Source: Dietzia massiliensis
GTDB taxonomy: Bacteria; Actinomycetota; Actinomycetes; Mycobacteriales; Mycobacteriaceae
Length of the DNA stretch: 39,644 bases
Reading direction: 5' to 3'
NCBI RefSeq assembly: GCF_018390595.1
Contig: NZ_JAHBAV010000031.1
Coordinates: forward strand, 1-39,644
Part shown: in pieces, positions 1-8,867 of the stretch
Layout: each line of letters starts with the position of its first letter
Numbering within the stretch: position 1 is the stretch's first letter
Notes under the pieces: generated by a model
What the model was told of the DNA's origin: nothing
Database searches by the model: none
Seen by the model: the letters and a program-made list of their open reading frames with translations, nothing else
Position numbers and translations under genes: made by a program

Positions 1-48
1 GCGGAGGTGCGGGCGGGCGGTTCTGACCGCGCTGTCGGACCCGCTGGC

Positions 49-62
49 TACCCTCTCTGTTC
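49..62 (+). promoter_or_regulatory. -10 box just upstream of the serine hydrolase start (likely leaderless)
   Basis: TACCCT at 49-54 matches the actinobacterial TAnnnT -10 pattern and ends 8 nt before the ATG at 63, so transcription would begin at or next to the start codon. No Shine-Dalgarno sequence is present between the box and the ATG. No convincing -35 hexamer is visible. Confidence 0.45.
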
Positions 63-1403
63 ATGACACGTCGGCGGAAAGTGCTCATCGCGGTGTTCGC
101 GGTCCTCGTCCTCCTGGTCGGCGCCGTGGTCGCGGCCGGCGTGTACTTCCGCCCCCTGCTGCTCACCGGCACCGGATACGCCGCGCACAACGCGTGCGCC
201 CTGCACTTCCTCGTCGGGCGCGAGGACCACGAGTCCGACCTGCCGCCCAACCCGCTCGTGCCCTACCTGCGCACGGCGATCGACGACGAGGCCGGGACCG
301 CCACCGCCTCCGTGCTCGGGATCGGCTTCCGGCAGACCGCGCACGTCTCCGAGCACGGCTGCGCCCTCGGTGGCCGCGCCGCGGGAGCCGAGAGCGCTGA
401 ACCGCCCCCGCCGCTGCGCGAGGACGGCGGCCCGGGCGTCCGGCTCGCCGAGGCGACCGACGTCCCGGACGAGGTCTCCGCGACCCTCGAGGAGACCGCG
501 GCGCACGAGGGGACGCGGGGCCTCGTCGTCGTCCATCGCGGCGAGATCCTCGACGAGTGGTACGCCGACGGTTTCGGCCCCGACACCCGCCAGCTCGGCT
601 GGTCCATGGCCAAGAGCGTGGCCTCCACGCTCGTCGGGCGTGCGCAGCTCGAATTCCCCGACGCCGACCTCGACCCGGCCACCACCGCGCTCCGCCCCGA
701 GTGGACCGACGAGCGGGCGCGGATCTCACTCGACCACCTGCTGCGCATGACCTCCGGCCTCGAGTGGGACGAGGAGTACGACCTCGGCACCCCGGTCACC
801 CGGATGCTCTACCTCGAGCCGGACATGGCCGACTACGCCGCGTCCCAGCGGCCCGCCCACAACCCGGGTGAGTACCGCCAGTACTCCTCCGGCACCACCA
901 ACATCCTCTGCGACCTCCTGCACGAGCGGACCGGGATGGGACCCGAGATGGCCGAGGAGTTGCTGTTCCGCCCGCTCGGCATGCGCAGCGCCGTCCTCGA
1001 GGCCGACGCGTCCGGCGGGTCGGTGTGCAGCTCGTACCTGTGGGCGAGTCCCCGGGACTGGGCGCGGTTCGGTCAGTTCGTGATGGACGACGGCGAGGTG
1101 GACGGACAGCGGCTCCTTCCAGAGGGGTGGATGGACTACGCGACCACGGGCGTCGCGGCGGGCGGCGAACCCGAGCCCTACGGCGCCCAGTGGTGGCTCA
1201 ACCAGGCCGATGACGGTGGCCCGCTCCGGTTTGGCCGGATGCCGGCCGATGCCTACTGGGCGTCCGGTCACGACGGGCAGTACGTCGTGGTGGTCCCCTC
1301 GGCCGATCTCGTGGTGGTGCGCACGGGATTCACCCCCGGCTCGAGCCTCGACGAGGTGGGCGTGGACCGGCTGGTCGGCGAAGTCGCACGCGCGGTCGGC
1401 TGA
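63..1403 (+). CDS. Membrane-anchored serine hydrolase, beta-lactamase/class C esterase fold
   Basis: A 446-residue protein of the beta-lactamase-related (PF00144) serine hydrolase family. Residues 7-29 form one strong hydrophobic segment after an Arg/Lys-rich start, so the enzyme is probably anchored with its catalytic domain outside the membrane. The catalytic signature is visible: SMAK at 181-184 (nucleophile Ser and general-base Lys of the SxxK motif), Tyr-Ser-Ser at 274-276 as the YxN/YxS element, and GHDGQ at 402-406 in the place of the third (HTG-like) motif. Residues 30-130 are a linker of unknown role. Family members include penicillin-binding-protein-like peptidases, esterases and 6-aminohexanoate oligomer hydrolases, so the substrate is not predictable. 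The ATG is chosen because a TAnnnT box lies directly upstream. The gene stands alone, convergent with dgt. Confidence 0.85.
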   Translation: MTRRRKVLIAVFAVLVLLVGAVVAAGVYFRPLLLTGTGYAAHNACALHFLVGREDHESDLPPNPLVPYLRTAIDDEAGTATASVLGIGFRQTAHVSEHGCALGGRAAGAESAEPPPPLREDGGPGVRLAEATDVPDEVSATLEETAAHEGTRGLVVVHRGEILDEWYADGFGPDTRQLGWSMAKSVASTLVGRAQLEFPDADLDPATTALRPEWTDERARISLDHLLRMTSGLEWDEEYDLGTPVTRMLYLEPDMADYAASQRPAHNPGEYRQYSSGTTNILCDLLHERTGMGPEMAEELLFRPLGMRSAVLEADASGGSVCSSYLWASPRDWARFGQFVMDDGEVDGQRLLPEGWMDYATTGVAAGGEPEPYGAQWWLNQADDGGPLRFGRMPADAYWASGHDGQYVVVVPSADLVVVRTGFTPGSSLDEVGVDRLVGEVARAVG

Positions 1404-1425
1404 CCGACGGGTGCCCGCCTCGGTC
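1402..1425. terminator. Hairpin between convergent serine hydrolase and dgt
   Basis: GACCGA (1402-1407) pairs with TCGGTC (1420-1425), with an inner CGGG/CCCG stem (1408-1411 with 1414-1417) closed by a 2-nt turn. It overlaps the stop codon of the serine hydrolase and has no T-tract, so it is a candidate bidirectional terminator only. Confidence 0.4.
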
Positions 1426-1465
1426 GGTCGCCGCGCCCGCCGAGTGGCAGCCGCGGATCCCGGGG

Positions 1466-2728
1466 TCAGCCCCAGGCGGCCTGGATGCCGGCGCTCGCGC
1501 GGTCGACACGCTCGAGGCGGCTCTCGGTGTACAGGGCGATCTGATCGACGATGACCCGCATGCGCGCAGCGTCGTCGGGGGCCGCGTCCCACAGCGGCCG
1601 CAGCACCGGATCGAGTCCCGCCGGCGCGGACTGCGCCAGGAACTCCGCGACCCGGTGGATCCGGTCGCGCTGCCGGTCCTGCCTCAGGCGGTGCCCCGGA
1701 TCGCTCATCACGTAGCGGACGGCCATCGTCTTGAGCATGACGACCTCGGCCTCGACCTCGACCGGCACCTCGAGATCGGCACTGTAGCGACCGTGCGGCT
1801 TCGCGCCGTGCACCTCGCGGGTCGCATGGATGGCGGGCATGACGAAGCGGCCGACCAGCTCGCTGGTAAGGGCCTTGAGCGCGACGAACCCGGCGAAGCT
1901 CTCGTCGAACGGCTGCACCGCACGGACCACCTCGAGCGAACCCAGGCGCCCGGCGGCCTGCTCCAACTGGTCGGTGTCCGGGCCGCGGAACTCGGCCGCG
2001 CCCAGCTCGGCGAGCGCGGCGACCTCCGACCGGTCCGTCAGCGATCGCAGGTCCAGTCGGCCGGCGACGATCGCGTCCTCCACGTCGTGCACCGAGTAGG
2101 CCACGTCGTCGGAGAAGTCCATGATCTGAGCCTCCAGGCACCGGGTGTCCCCGGGCGCGCCCTGCCGGATCCACGTGAGGGTGTCGGCGTCGTCGGGGTA
2201 GGCACCGAACTTCCGCGTCCCCTCCCGCGGCAGCCACGGGTACTTGGTGGCCGCGTCGAGGGCGGCGCGGGTGAGGTTCAGCCCCACCCCGCGACCGTCC
2301 CCGTCGACGACCTTGGGCTCGAGCCGGGACAGGATCCGCACGGTCTGCGCGTTGCCCTCGTAACCGCCGAAGGAGCGGGCGACCTCGTCCAGAGCACGCT
2401 CGCCGTTGTGGCCGTAGGGGGGATGGCCGATGTCGTGACTCAGACCCGCGAGGTCCGCCAGGTCCGGGTCGCAGCCCAGACCTGCGGCGATGCTGCGCGA
2501 GATCTGCGCCACCTCGAGCGAATGGGTGAGCCGGGTGCGCGGGGTGTCCCCGTCACCGGGGCCCACCACCTGGGTCTTGTCGGCGAGTCGTCGCAGTGCA
2601 GCCGAGTGCAGGACGCGGGCGCGGTCGCGGTCGAACGGACTGCGCTCACTGGCCTTGCCCCGGGCGCGTCCCGCCCCCTCGTCCACGCGCCGCTCGGCGT
2701 CCGCCGCCTCGTACGCGTAACCCGTCAT
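1466..2728 (-). CDS. dgt: Deoxyguanosinetriphosphate triphosphohydrolase-like protein
   Basis: A 420-residue HD-domain protein that would hydrolyse dGTP (or other dNTPs) to the nucleoside plus tripolyphosphate and so control the dNTP pool. The metal-binding HD residues are visible: His69 in RLTHSLEV, His98-Asp99 in [14 protein letters not shown], and a downstream [13 protein letters not shown] segment supplying the last Asp. The start at 2728 is chosen over an in-frame upstream one because GGAGGGG precedes it at good spacing and homologues begin near here. It is the last gene of a glyS > ydcF-like > dgt run, 49 nt after the previous stop. Dgt is the actinobacterial ortholog type (Rv2344c-like) found near glyS and dnaG in the group. 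Confidence 0.93.
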   Translation of the reverse strand: MTGYAYEAADAERRVDEGAGRARGKASERSPFDRDRARVLHSAALRRLADKTQVVGPGDGDTPRTRLTHSLEVAQISRSIAAGLGCDPDLADLAGLSHDIGHPPYGHNGERALDEVARSFGGYEGNAQTVRILSRLEPKVVDGDGRGVGLNLTRAALDAATKYPWLPREGTRKFGAYPDDADTLTWIRQGAPGDTRCLEAQIMDFSDDVAYSVHDVEDAIVAGRLDLRSLTDRSEVAALAELGAAEFRGPDTDQLEQAAGRLGSLEVVRAVQPFDESFAGFVALKALTSELVGRFVMPAIHATREVHGAKPHGRYSADLEVPVEVEAEVVMLKTMAVRYVMSDPGHRLRQDRQRDRIHRVAEFLAQSAPAGLDPVLRPLWDAAPDDAARMRVIVDQIALYTESRLERVDRASAGIQAAWG

Positions 2729-2777
2729 GCCCGTCCCCTCCGGGCGTCGCCGCCCCCGTCGTCCCCGGGTCGCCGGC

Positions 2778-3425
2778 TCATCCCGGGAAGTCCACATCGC
2801 TACCGACGATCCGGTGGTACTGGTACCAGAGCACCGCGCCGGTCTCCCGGATGATGCTCATGATCTGGTTCTCGCGGGTCCACACCGCCGGCCCGTGCCG
2901 GGTCGGTGAGGTCCACGCGTCCAGTCCGGCATCGCGGGCCATCATCCGCGAGCGGTACGAGTGCGTGGGGTCGCTGACCAACACCACCGACTGTCCGCCC
3001 TGGTCACGCACCGTCTGCGCCACGGCGTCCAGGCTGCCCTCGGTGTTCGTTCCGGTCTCCACCGCCAGGACGGCCTCGGGGGGCACGCCCAGCCGGGTCA
3101 GATAGGCCCGGCCGGACCCGGCCTCGGTGTACAGGTCACCGGGCTGACCACCGCCGACCGTGATGATCTGCGGCGCGACCCCCTCGTCGTACAGCAGGGC
3201 CGCGTGTTCGAGTCGCGCCTGGAACACCGGGGTCGGTACGCCGTTGTACTGGGCGGCCCCCAGCACGACGATCGCGTCCGCCGGCGTGCGGTCATCGATC
3301 CGCGCGACGTGCCAGACGCGGAACGCGATGAACCCGGGGATGACCAGGCACAACAGCAGTGCGATGGTCAGGACCCAGCTGACGGCCCTGGACACCGCGC
3401 GGAGCGGGGACCCGGAACTTCTCAC
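2778..3425 (-). CDS. YdcF/SanA-like DUF218 membrane protein
   Basis: A 215-residue protein of the DUF218 (ElyC/SanA/YdcF) family. Residues 10-38 hold a single strong hydrophobic helix ([19 protein letters not shown] region), leaving a soluble domain outside the membrane. The domain begins with the family hallmark [11 protein letters not shown] and carries the GGGQ turn and a TNTEGSLDA segment (the conserved region that follows the family's Thr/Asn-rich motif). Relatives affect envelope integrity, vancomycin sensitivity or lipid-carrier metabolism, but no reaction is established for most. The start is GTG with only a weak GGTCGG upstream. It lies 25 nt after the glyS stop and 49 nt before dgt, so it is probably co-transcribed with both. 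Confidence 0.8.
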   Translation of the reverse strand: MRSSGSPLRAVSRAVSWVLTIALLLCLVIPGFIAFRVWHVARIDDRTPADAIVVLGAAQYNGVPTPVFQARLEHAALLYDEGVAPQIITVGGGQPGDLYTEAGSGRAYLTRLGVPPEAVLAVETGTNTEGSLDAVAQTVRDQGGQSVVLVSDPTHSYRSRMMARDAGLDAWTSPTRHGPAVWTRENQIMSIIRETGAVLWYQYHRIVGSDVDFPG

Positions 3426-3450
3426 CCGACCAGTGTGCCAGGGGCGCCCG

Positions 3451-4845
3451 TCAGCACCCGATCAGGCGCTGGGCGAGGTACCCCTCCACCTGGTCGATGG
3501 CCACGCGTTCCTGCGCCATGGTGTCGCGCTCGCGGATCGTGACGGCCTGGTCCTCGAGCGTGTCGAAGTCCACGGTGATGCAGAACGGGGTGCCGATCTC
3601 GTCGTGGCGACGGTAGCGTCGGCCGATCGCCTGCGCATCGTCGAAGTCCACGTTCCAGTTCTTCCGCAGCTGGGCCGCCAGGTCTCGGGCCTTGGGAGAC
3701 AGGTCGGCGTTGCGGGACAGCGGCAGCACCGCGGCTTTGATCGGCGCGAGCCGGCGGTCCAGCTTGAGCACCGTGCGGGTGTCCACGCCGCCCTTGGCGT
3801 TGGGGGCCTCGTCCTCGGTGTAGGCGTCGATGAGGAACGCCATGAGCGACCGGGTCAGACCGAAGCTCGGCTCGATGACGTAGGGCACGTACTTCTCGCC
3901 CGAGGCCTGGTCGAAGTACTGCAGATCCTCACCGGAGTGGGTCTGGTGCTGGGTCAGGTCGTAGTCGGTGCGGTTGGCGACGCCCATGAGTTCGCCCCAC
4001 TCGTTGCCGGAGAACCCGAACTTGTACTCGAAGTCGATGGTGCCCGCCGAGTAGTGCGCGCGCTCGTCGTCGGGGACGTCGAAGCGGCGCATGTTCTCCG
4101 CGTCGATGCCCAGGTCGACGAACCAGTCCCAGCAGTCCTCGACCCAGCGCTTGAACCACTCGTCGGCCTCATCGGGCTTGACGAAGAACTCGATCTCCAT
4201 CTGCTCGAACTCGCGGGTGCGGAAGATGAAGTTGCCGGGGGTGATCTCGTTGCGGAACGCCTTGCCGATCTGACCGATGCCGAACGGCGGCTTACGCCGG
4301 GCCGTGGTCATGACGTTCTTGTAGTTGATGAAGATGCCCTGCGCGGTCTCCGGACGCAGATAGTGCAGGCCGGTCTCGTTGTCCACGGGGCCGAGGTACG
4401 TCTTCATCAGGCCGGAGAACAGCTGCGGATCGGTCCACTGCCCCTTGGTGCCGCAGTTGGGGCACGCGATCTCGGTCATCGGGGCGTCGGCCACCGAGTC
4501 GAGCTTCTTTTTGGCGGCGTACGCCTCCTGCAGGTGGTCCTGACGCAGGCGGGTGTGGCAGTTGCGGCACTCCACGAGCGGATCCGTGAAGGTCTCGACG
4601 TGGCCCGAGGCCTGCCACACCTGGCGGGGCAGGATGATCGAGGAGTCCAAGCCCACGACGTCCTCGCGGCCCGTGACGAACGTGCGCCACCACTGCTTCT
4701 TGATGTTGTCCTTGAGCTCCACGCCCAGGGGGCCGTAGTCCCACGCCGAGCGCGTCCCGCCGTAGATCTCGCCACACTGGTACACCAGTCCCCGGCGCTT
4801 GCAGAGATTGACGACGGTGTCGATGACGGACGCTGAGGATGCCAC
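3451..4845 (-). CDS. glyS: Glycyl-tRNA synthetase, dimeric class II type
   Basis: A 464-residue class II aminoacyl-tRNA synthetase that charges tRNA-Gly with glycine. The N-terminal [18 protein letters not shown] segment, motif 2 ([19 protein letters not shown]) and motif 3 ([13 protein letters not shown]) are all visible, and the C-terminal anticodon-binding domain starts near [17 protein letters not shown] plus CPNCG Cys cluster is present in the insertion that binds zinc in some members. The length matches the alpha2 mycobacterial enzyme (Rv2357c, about 463 aa). The GTG at 4845 is chosen: AGGGAG lies upstream, and the longer frame would run through the divergent smtB promoter region. It is divergent from smtB and first in a run with ydcF-like and dgt. 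Confidence 0.97.
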   Translation of the reverse strand: MASSASVIDTVVNLCKRRGLVYQCGEIYGGTRSAWDYGPLGVELKDNIKKQWWRTFVTGREDVVGLDSSIILPRQVWQASGHVETFTDPLVECRNCHTRLRQDHLQEAYAAKKKLDSVADAPMTEIACPNCGTKGQWTDPQLFSGLMKTYLGPVDNETGLHYLRPETAQGIFINYKNVMTTARRKPPFGIGQIGKAFRNEITPGNFIFRTREFEQMEIEFFVKPDEADEWFKRWVEDCWDWFVDLGIDAENMRRFDVPDDERAHYSAGTIDFEYKFGFSGNEWGELMGVANRTDYDLTQHQTHSGEDLQYFDQASGEKYVPYVIEPSFGLTRSLMAFLIDAYTEDEAPNAKGGVDTRTVLKLDRRLAPIKAAVLPLSRNADLSPKARDLAAQLRKNWNVDFDDAQAIGRRYRRHDEIGTPFCITVDFDTLEDQAVTIRERDTMAQERVAIDQVEGYLAQRLIGC

Positions 4846-4931
4846 GTCGGGGGTTCTCCCTCTGATGAGTCGGTTGGCGGAGGTGTCGGGGTGGACGACC
4901 TCGGCGCGGGCCTGCGCCCGGGCACTTCTCA

Positions 4932-4970
4932 CCAGGGTATCCGGTCGACCCCACGGGTCTGGGATACTGG
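4932..4970. promoter_or_regulatory. Inverted repeat in the glyS/smtB divergent promoter region
   Basis: Within the 190-bp divergent gap (4846-5035), GGTATCC (4936-4942) and GGATAC (4962-4967) form an inverted repeat flanked by CCAG and CTGG. On the minus strand the left arm contains TACCCT, a -10-like box for glyS about 90 nt before its start. ArsR/SmtB proteins bind imperfect palindromes in their own promoters, so this may be the operator; the assignment is inference. Confidence 0.3.
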
Positions 4971-5035
4971 GGTCCCCTACCCGACACGGCGCCGGCGGCG
5001 ACCGAGTACGACCTCGAGCCCGGAAGGTGGAGACG

Positions 5036-5404
5036 ATGGCACCCGGACCCCGATCGACCGGTCCCCAACCGGTCGCGGACGTCCACGACTCCGACCACAG
5101 GGCCGTCCCGGTCCCCCTCCCGCCCGACCGTGTGGTGTCCGCGGCGGGGGAGCTCCTGCGGGCCCTGTCCGCGCCGCTGCGCATCGCGATCGTCCTGCAG
5201 CTGCGGGAGGGGCCGCGGTGCGTCCACGAACTCGTCGACGCTCTGGGGGTCGCCCAGCCACTAGTGAGCCAGCACCTGCGTGTGCTCAAGTCCTCGGGCG
5301 TGGTCTCGTCCCACCGGCAGGGACGCGAGATGCGCTACGAGCTGCTCGACGGGCACATGCTCAACATCGTCGAGGCGGCCGTCGGGCACGCCGGGGAGCA
5401 GTAG
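5036..5404 (+). CDS. smtB: ArsR/SmtB-family zinc-responsive repressor
   Basis: A 122-residue winged-helix repressor. The ArsR core starts at [13 protein letters not shown], followed by the recognition helix region [19 protein letters not shown] and the wing. The C-terminal helix carries DGH followed 11 residues later by HAGE, exactly the DxH-x10-HxxE alpha-5 zinc site of cyanobacterial SmtB; the alpha-3N CxC site is reduced to a single Cys (RCVHEL). This supports a zinc or cobalt sensor that leaves DNA when metal binds. GGAAGGTGGAG precedes the ATG. It lies 4 nt before zur, the same operon as Rv2358-Rv2359 in M. tuberculosis, where SmtB represses the pair when zinc is low and lets Zur be made when zinc is high. 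Confidence 0.92.
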   Translation: MAPGPRSTGPQPVADVHDSDHRAVPVPLPPDRVVSAAGELLRALSAPLRIAIVLQLREGPRCVHELVDALGVAQPLVSQHLRVLKSSGVVSSHRQGREMRYELLDGHMLNIVEAAVGHAGEQ

Positions 5405-5408
5405 GGCC

Positions 5409-5837
5409 ATGACCTCTTCCCGCAGGCCCATCGGCGTGCGCTCCACCCGACAGCGCAGCGCGATCTCGGGTCTCCTCGACGAGTCCAAAGGTTTCCGTTC
5501 AGCGCAGGACCTGCACGCCGAGCTGCGCGATCGAGGCGACACGATCGGGCTCACCACCGTGTACCGGACCCTGCAGTCGATGGCCGACGCCGGCGCAGTT
5601 GACGTGCTGCGCACCGACTCCGGAGAGCTGATCTTCCGCAAATGCTCCGACTCGCACCACCATCACCTGGTGTGCCGGATCTGTGGGTTCACCGTGGAGG
5701 TCGAGGAACCGGGGGTCGAGGTGTGGGCCCACCGCGCGGGCCGGGCCCACGGGTTCACCGAAGTCAGTCACACGGTCGAGCTGTTCGGCGTCTGCGCACG
5801 GTGCGCCGAGGCCGGGGCCGAGCCCACCGCCGACTGA
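5409..5837 (+). CDS. zur: Zinc uptake regulator of the Fur family
   Basis: A 142-residue Fur-family repressor that, when zinc-loaded, silences zinc uptake and zinc-independent ribosomal protein genes. An N-terminal winged helix (TRQRSAISGLLDE to GLTTVYRTLQSMADAG) is followed by a dimerization domain with the sensor residues SDSHHHHLVC, and two CxxC pairs (CRIC and CARC) that hold the structural zinc. The start ATG lies 4 nt after the smtB stop, with GGGGAG at the end of smtB as ribosome binding site. Gene position next to smtB and glyS identifies it as Zur (FurB, Rv2359-like) rather than FurA, which sits beside katG. Confidence 0.94.
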   Translation: MTSSRRPIGVRSTRQRSAISGLLDESKGFRSAQDLHAELRDRGDTIGLTTVYRTLQSMADAGAVDVLRTDSGELIFRKCSDSHHHHLVCRICGFTVEVEEPGVEVWAHRAGRAHGFTEVSHTVELFGVCARCAEAGAEPTAD

Positions 5838-6172
5838 GCCGCCGCAGGCCCGCCCGGCCACAGCCGCCCGCCGCCATGTCGTCTGGCGCGTACCGATGCG
5901 CAGGCGACACGCCATGCCCGCGCGCGGCTGTCTCCCGGGCGTACATCCGCAGGCGCGAGACGCCATCTGCGGGAGCGGCTGCGCGGCATGCCCACGCGCG
6001 AGACGCCAGGCTCGAGAGCGAGACGCCATCCCCAGGAGCGGCTGCGCGGACCCCGCCCGAGCGAGACGCCAAGTTCAGGAGCGAAACGCGATCCCAGGAA
6101 GCGAGACGCCAGCCCCGGGGGCGGCTGCGTGGCATGCGCGGCCTGGCGGCGGGAGTACGAGCCTCCGCCGTC
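5838..6172. other. Convergent gap between zur and uppS without a gene
   Basis: This 335-bp stretch lies downstream of both zur (+) and uppS (-). Frames are open here because the DNA is very GC-rich, but none has a start, ribosome binding site or recognisable product. It holds the repeat array at 5904-6141 and the hairpin at 6140-6179. Confidence 0.8.
5904..6141. repeat. Degenerate direct-repeat array, 20-bp unit with an optional 23-bp module
   Basis: The 11-mer GCGAGACGCCA starts at 5955, 5998, 6018, 6061 and 6101 without mismatch, and at 5904 (GCGACACGCCA) and 6081 (GCGAAACGCGA) with one and two changes. Start-to-start distances are 51, 43, 20, 43, 20 and 20 bp. The 43-bp units carry a second element, GGAGCGGCTGCGCGG, always 17 nt after the 11-mer start (5972-5986, 6035-6049 and, as GGGGCGGCTGCGTGG, 6118-6132). 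The array is non-coding and lies between two gene ends. Its function is unknown. Confidence 0.85.
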
Positions 6173-6179
6173 TCAGGCC
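6140..6179 (-). terminator. Hairpin at the 3' end of uppS
   Basis: GGCCTG (6140-6145) pairs with CAGGCC (6174-6179), and an inner CGGCGG pairs with CCGCCG across a TACGAG loop with one bulge. The structure includes the uppS stop codon. There is no T-tract, so termination is plausible but not certain. Confidence 0.4.
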
Positions 6180-6985
6180 GGGGCGACGCCGCCGAAGCGC
6201 CGGTCGCGTTCCGCGTACTCCAGACAGGCCGCCCACAGGTCTCGGCGATCGAAGTCCGGGAACAAGGTGTCCTGGAAGACGAACTCGGCGTACGCGCTCT
6301 GCCACAGCAGGAAATTCGACGTGCGCAGCTCCCCCGACGGGCGCAGGAACAGGTCGACGTCCGGCATGTCGGGCTCGTCGAGGAAGTCGGCGAAGTTCTC
6401 CTCGGTGATGTCGTCGGGCCCCAGCTCGCCGGCGGCCACACGGCGGGCGATGTCGCGCGCGGCGTCGACGATCTCGGCCCGGCCGCCGTAGTTCACGCAC
6501 ATGGCCAGGGTCATGACCGTGTTGTCGCGGGTGAGCTCTTCCGCCTCCTCGAGCTCTTTGATGACCGACCCCCACAGCCGCGGTCGCCGGCCGGCCCACC
6601 GCACGCGCACCCCGAGGGCGTGCATCTCGTCGCGACGTCGCCGCAGGACGTCGCGGTTGAAGCCCATGAGGAACCGCACCTCCTCCGGGCTGCGCTTCCA
6701 GTTCTCGGTGGAGAACGCGTACGCGGACAGGTACGGGATGCCCATCTCGATGCACCCCTGGACCACGTCCATCAGTACGGCCTCGCCGCGCTTGTGCCCC
6801 TCGGTGCGGGGCAGACCGCGCTCCTGCGCCCAGCGCCCGTTGCCGTCCATGACCAGCGCGACGTGGCCGGGCACGAACTCGGCGGGGATGGCCGGCGGCC
6901 GCGCCCCCGACGGATGCGGGGTCGGCGGCCGGACCGTGGCCGCCTGCGGCGCGGAACGCTTACGGAATCTGGGTAGTCCGGGCAC
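6173..6985 (-). CDS. uppS: (Z)-polyprenyl diphosphate synthase (undecaprenyl/decaprenyl)
   Basis: A 270-residue cis-prenyltransferase that adds isopentenyl units in Z configuration to make the C50/C55 lipid carrier for peptidoglycan and arabinogalactan. Family motifs in order: VMDGNGRWA (diphosphate-binding Asp), [16 protein letters not shown], and [21 protein letters not shown] near the C terminus. The GTG at 6985 is chosen because AAGGAG lies 4-5 nt upstream; it sits 26 nt inside the 3' end of recO, which indicates coupled translation. The frame stays open further upstream but that part only mirrors the recO tail. The N-terminal 50 residues are Pro/Ala-rich as in Rv2361c, the decaprenyl diphosphate synthase ortholog at the same locus. 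Confidence 0.95.
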   Translation of the reverse strand: MPGLPRFRKRSAPQAATVRPPTPHPSGARPPAIPAEFVPGHVALVMDGNGRWAQERGLPRTEGHKRGEAVLMDVVQGCIEMGIPYLSAYAFSTENWKRSPEEVRFLMGFNRDVLRRRRDEMHALGVRVRWAGRRPRLWGSVIKELEEAEELTRDNTVMTLAMCVNYGGRAEIVDAARDIARRVAAGELGPDDITEENFADFLDEPDMPDVDLFLRPSGELRTSNFLLWQSAYAEFVFQDTLFPDFDRRDLWAACLEYAERDRRFGGVAPA

Positions 6986-7853
6986 GGGGCTCCTTAACGG
7001 GGATGACGGGGGCGGAATCGGCGGGCCGGGCCGCATCGACGGGCCAAGCCGCATCGACGGGCCGAGCGGAATCAGGACGAGCGGCGACGAATCCGTCGGC
7101 ATCCGCGCCGATCAGTCCGCGATCGACCAAAGGCAGGCTGCGCAGATCGCGCTCGAGATGCCACTGCAGGTGCGCGGCCGCGATGCCGGAGGCCTGCCGC
7201 ACCACCGCGGGCGAAGACAACCCGACCGCGTCCCAACGCCCGGCGAGCAGCGCAGACAGGTGCTCGGCGACGCCCGGCGAGAGCATCGCACAGCCCTGCG
7301 GCCGACAGTGCACGCACACGGTGCCGCCGGACGCGACGTGGAACGCCCGGTGCGGACCGACGGCCCCGCAGCGCACGCAGCAGTCGAGGACGGGTTCCCA
7401 GCCGGAGGCGGCCATGGCGCGCAGGAGGAACGCGTCGGCGACCAACCCCGGCGCGCGGCGGTGCTCGGCGAGGGAGCGCAGGGCGCCGACGGCGAGGCCG
7501 AGCAACCGCGGAGTGGGAGCACCCTCCTCGCCGGCCAGGCGTTCGGCGGTCTCCAGCACCACACAGCCGGACGTGTACGCGGGGTAGTCCGCGACCAGCG
7601 GACGGGCGAGGGATTCGCGGCTGGTGGCCTGGCGGACCGTGCCCAGCCCGCTGCTGCCGCGGCCCGGGGCGATCTGCACCTCCACCACCGCGAACGGCTC
7701 GAGGCTGGCGCCCATGCGGGAGCGGGTGCGCCGCACGGCGCGGGCCACGGCGCGGACGAGGCCGTGACGTTCGGTCAGCAGGGTGACGATGCGGTCGGCC
7801 TCGCCCAGGTCGTAGGTACGCACGACGAGGCCCGTGTCGGTGAAGGGATGCAC
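6960..7853 (-). CDS. recO: DNA repair protein RecO
   Basis: A 297-residue recombination mediator that, with RecR, loads RecA onto SSB-coated DNA. The N-terminal OB fold begins [18 protein letters not shown], and the zinc-binding cluster is visible as CCVRCG and CVHC in the middle. The last 45 residues leave the family pattern: they form a low-complexity Ala/Pro/Asp tail with three or four copies of a six-residue unit like ARPVDA, matching an 18-bp DNA repeat. Start is GTG preceded by AAGGAGG at ideal spacing. It follows era by 105 nt and overlaps uppS by 26 nt. Confidence 0.94.
   Translation of the reverse strand: MHPFTDTGLVVRTYDLGEADRIVTLLTERHGLVRAVARAVRRTRSRMGASLEPFAVVEVQIAPGRGSSGLGTVRQATSRESLARPLVADYPAYTSGCVVLETAERLAGEEGAPTPRLLGLAVGALRSLAEHRRAPGLVADAFLLRAMAASGWEPVLDCCVRCGAVGPHRAFHVASGGTVCVHCRPQGCAMLSPGVAEHLSALLAGRWDAVGLSSPAVVRQASGIAAAHLQWHLERDLRSLPLVDRGLIGADADGFVAARPDSARPVDAAWPVDAARPADSAPVIPVKEPRARTTQIP
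7005..7076. repeat. 18-bp tandem repeat inside the 3' end of recO
   Basis: Copies begin at 7023, 7041 and 7059, with a weaker one at 7005. The first two clear copies differ at only two of 18 positions (GGGCCGGGC versus GGGCCAAGC, followed by CGCATCGAC). They encode the ARPVDA-type repeats of the RecO tail. Confidence 0.75.
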
Positions 7854-7958
7854 CCGGGCCTCCTTCCGTGTCGTTCGCCCGCGCCGCGCCGATCATCCGC
7901 GCGACCATGCGGGCGACGCGTATCGCACCGTGCAGGTGCCCATTGTCCCACTCGCGGC

Positions 7959-8867
7959 CTAGAAGCCGAGGCGCCCCAGCATCTTGGGGTCGCGCTGCCA
8001 CTCCTTGAGGACTTTGACGTGCAGGTCGAGGTACACCTTGGTGCCCAGCAGCGCCTCGATTCCGGCGCGGGCACGGGTGCCGACCTCGCGCATGCGGGAT
8101 CCGCCCTTGCCGAGCACGATCGACTTCTGACTCTGCCGCTCGACGTAGACCGTGGCGTGGACGTCCACCATGTCGTCACGGCCCTCGTGCGGCAGGACCT
8201 CCTCGATGGTCACCGCGATCGAGTGCGGCAGCTCATCGCGCACGCCCTCGAGGGCCGCCTCGCGGATGAGCTCGGCCATGCGGGTCTCGTCGGACTCCTC
8301 GGTCACCACGTCGTCCGGGTAGAACTGCGGCCCCTCGGGCAGCAGTGAGGCGATGACGTCCGCCACCACGTCGACCTGCTCGCCGGACGCGGCCGAGACC
8401 GGCACGACCTCGGAGTCCGGCCCGAGGAGCTCGGAGACGGCGACGAGCTGCTCCATGACCTTCTGCTTGGAGACCGTGTCGATCTTGGTCACCAGCCCCA
8501 GGAGCGGCGTGGTCGGGCACAGTTTGCGGACCTGTTCGAGGATCCAGCGGTCGCCGGGGCCGATCCGCTCGCCGGCGGGGATGCACAGGCCGATGAGGTC
8601 GACGTCGGAGTAGGTGTCCTCGACCAGCGCGTTGAGCCGTTCCCCGAGCAGTGTGCGCGGGCGGTGCAGGCCGGGGGTGTCGACGAGGATGATCTGCGCG
8701 TCGGGCCGGTGGACGATGCCGCGGATGGCGTGCCGCGTGGTCTGGGGTTTGGCGGAGGTGATGGCGATCTTCTCGCCCACCAGCGCGTTGGTCAGGGTGG
8801 ACTTGCCCGTGTTGGGTCGGCCCACGAAACTGACGAACCCGCTGCGGTAGTTCTCGGGAGTACTCAT
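7959..8867 (-). CDS. era: GTPase Era
   Basis: A 302-residue GTPase that binds 16S rRNA and helps 30S subunit maturation. G1 (GRPNTGKST), G3 (DTPG) and G4 (TKID) are present, followed by the C-terminal KH domain with [11 protein letters not shown] and the terminal helix [13 protein letters not shown]. The ATG at 8867 overlaps the stop of the CBS-domain gene in an ATGA, which couples translation. It is part of the phoH-ybeY-CBS-era operon, whose products all act in ribosome or RNA maturation or sit with them by conserved order. A 105-nt gap separates era from recO; no terminator was found in it. Confidence 0.97.
   Translation of the reverse strand: MSTPENYRSGFVSFVGRPNTGKSTLTNALVGEKIAITSAKPQTTRHAIRGIVHRPDAQIILVDTPGLHRPRTLLGERLNALVEDTYSDVDLIGLCIPAGERIGPGDRWILEQVRKLCPTTPLLGLVTKIDTVSKQKVMEQLVAVSELLGPDSEVVPVSAASGEQVDVVADVIASLLPEGPQFYPDDVVTEESDETRMAELIREAALEGVRDELPHSIAVTIEEVLPHEGRDDMVDVHATVYVERQSQKSIVLGKGGSRMREVGTRARAGIEALLGTKVYLDLHVKVLKEWQRDPKMLGRLGF

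Noticed and set aside
5904..6141. CRISPR array
   Set aside because: The repeated core is only 11 bp, spacing is 20 or 43 bp, the intervening bases are related to each other rather than unique spacers, and no cas gene is present.
5642..6976. Long plus-strand reading frame of about 444 codons across zur and uppS
   Set aside because: It lies in the wrong frame of zur and opposite uppS, both clearly real; the frame is open only because of high GC content.
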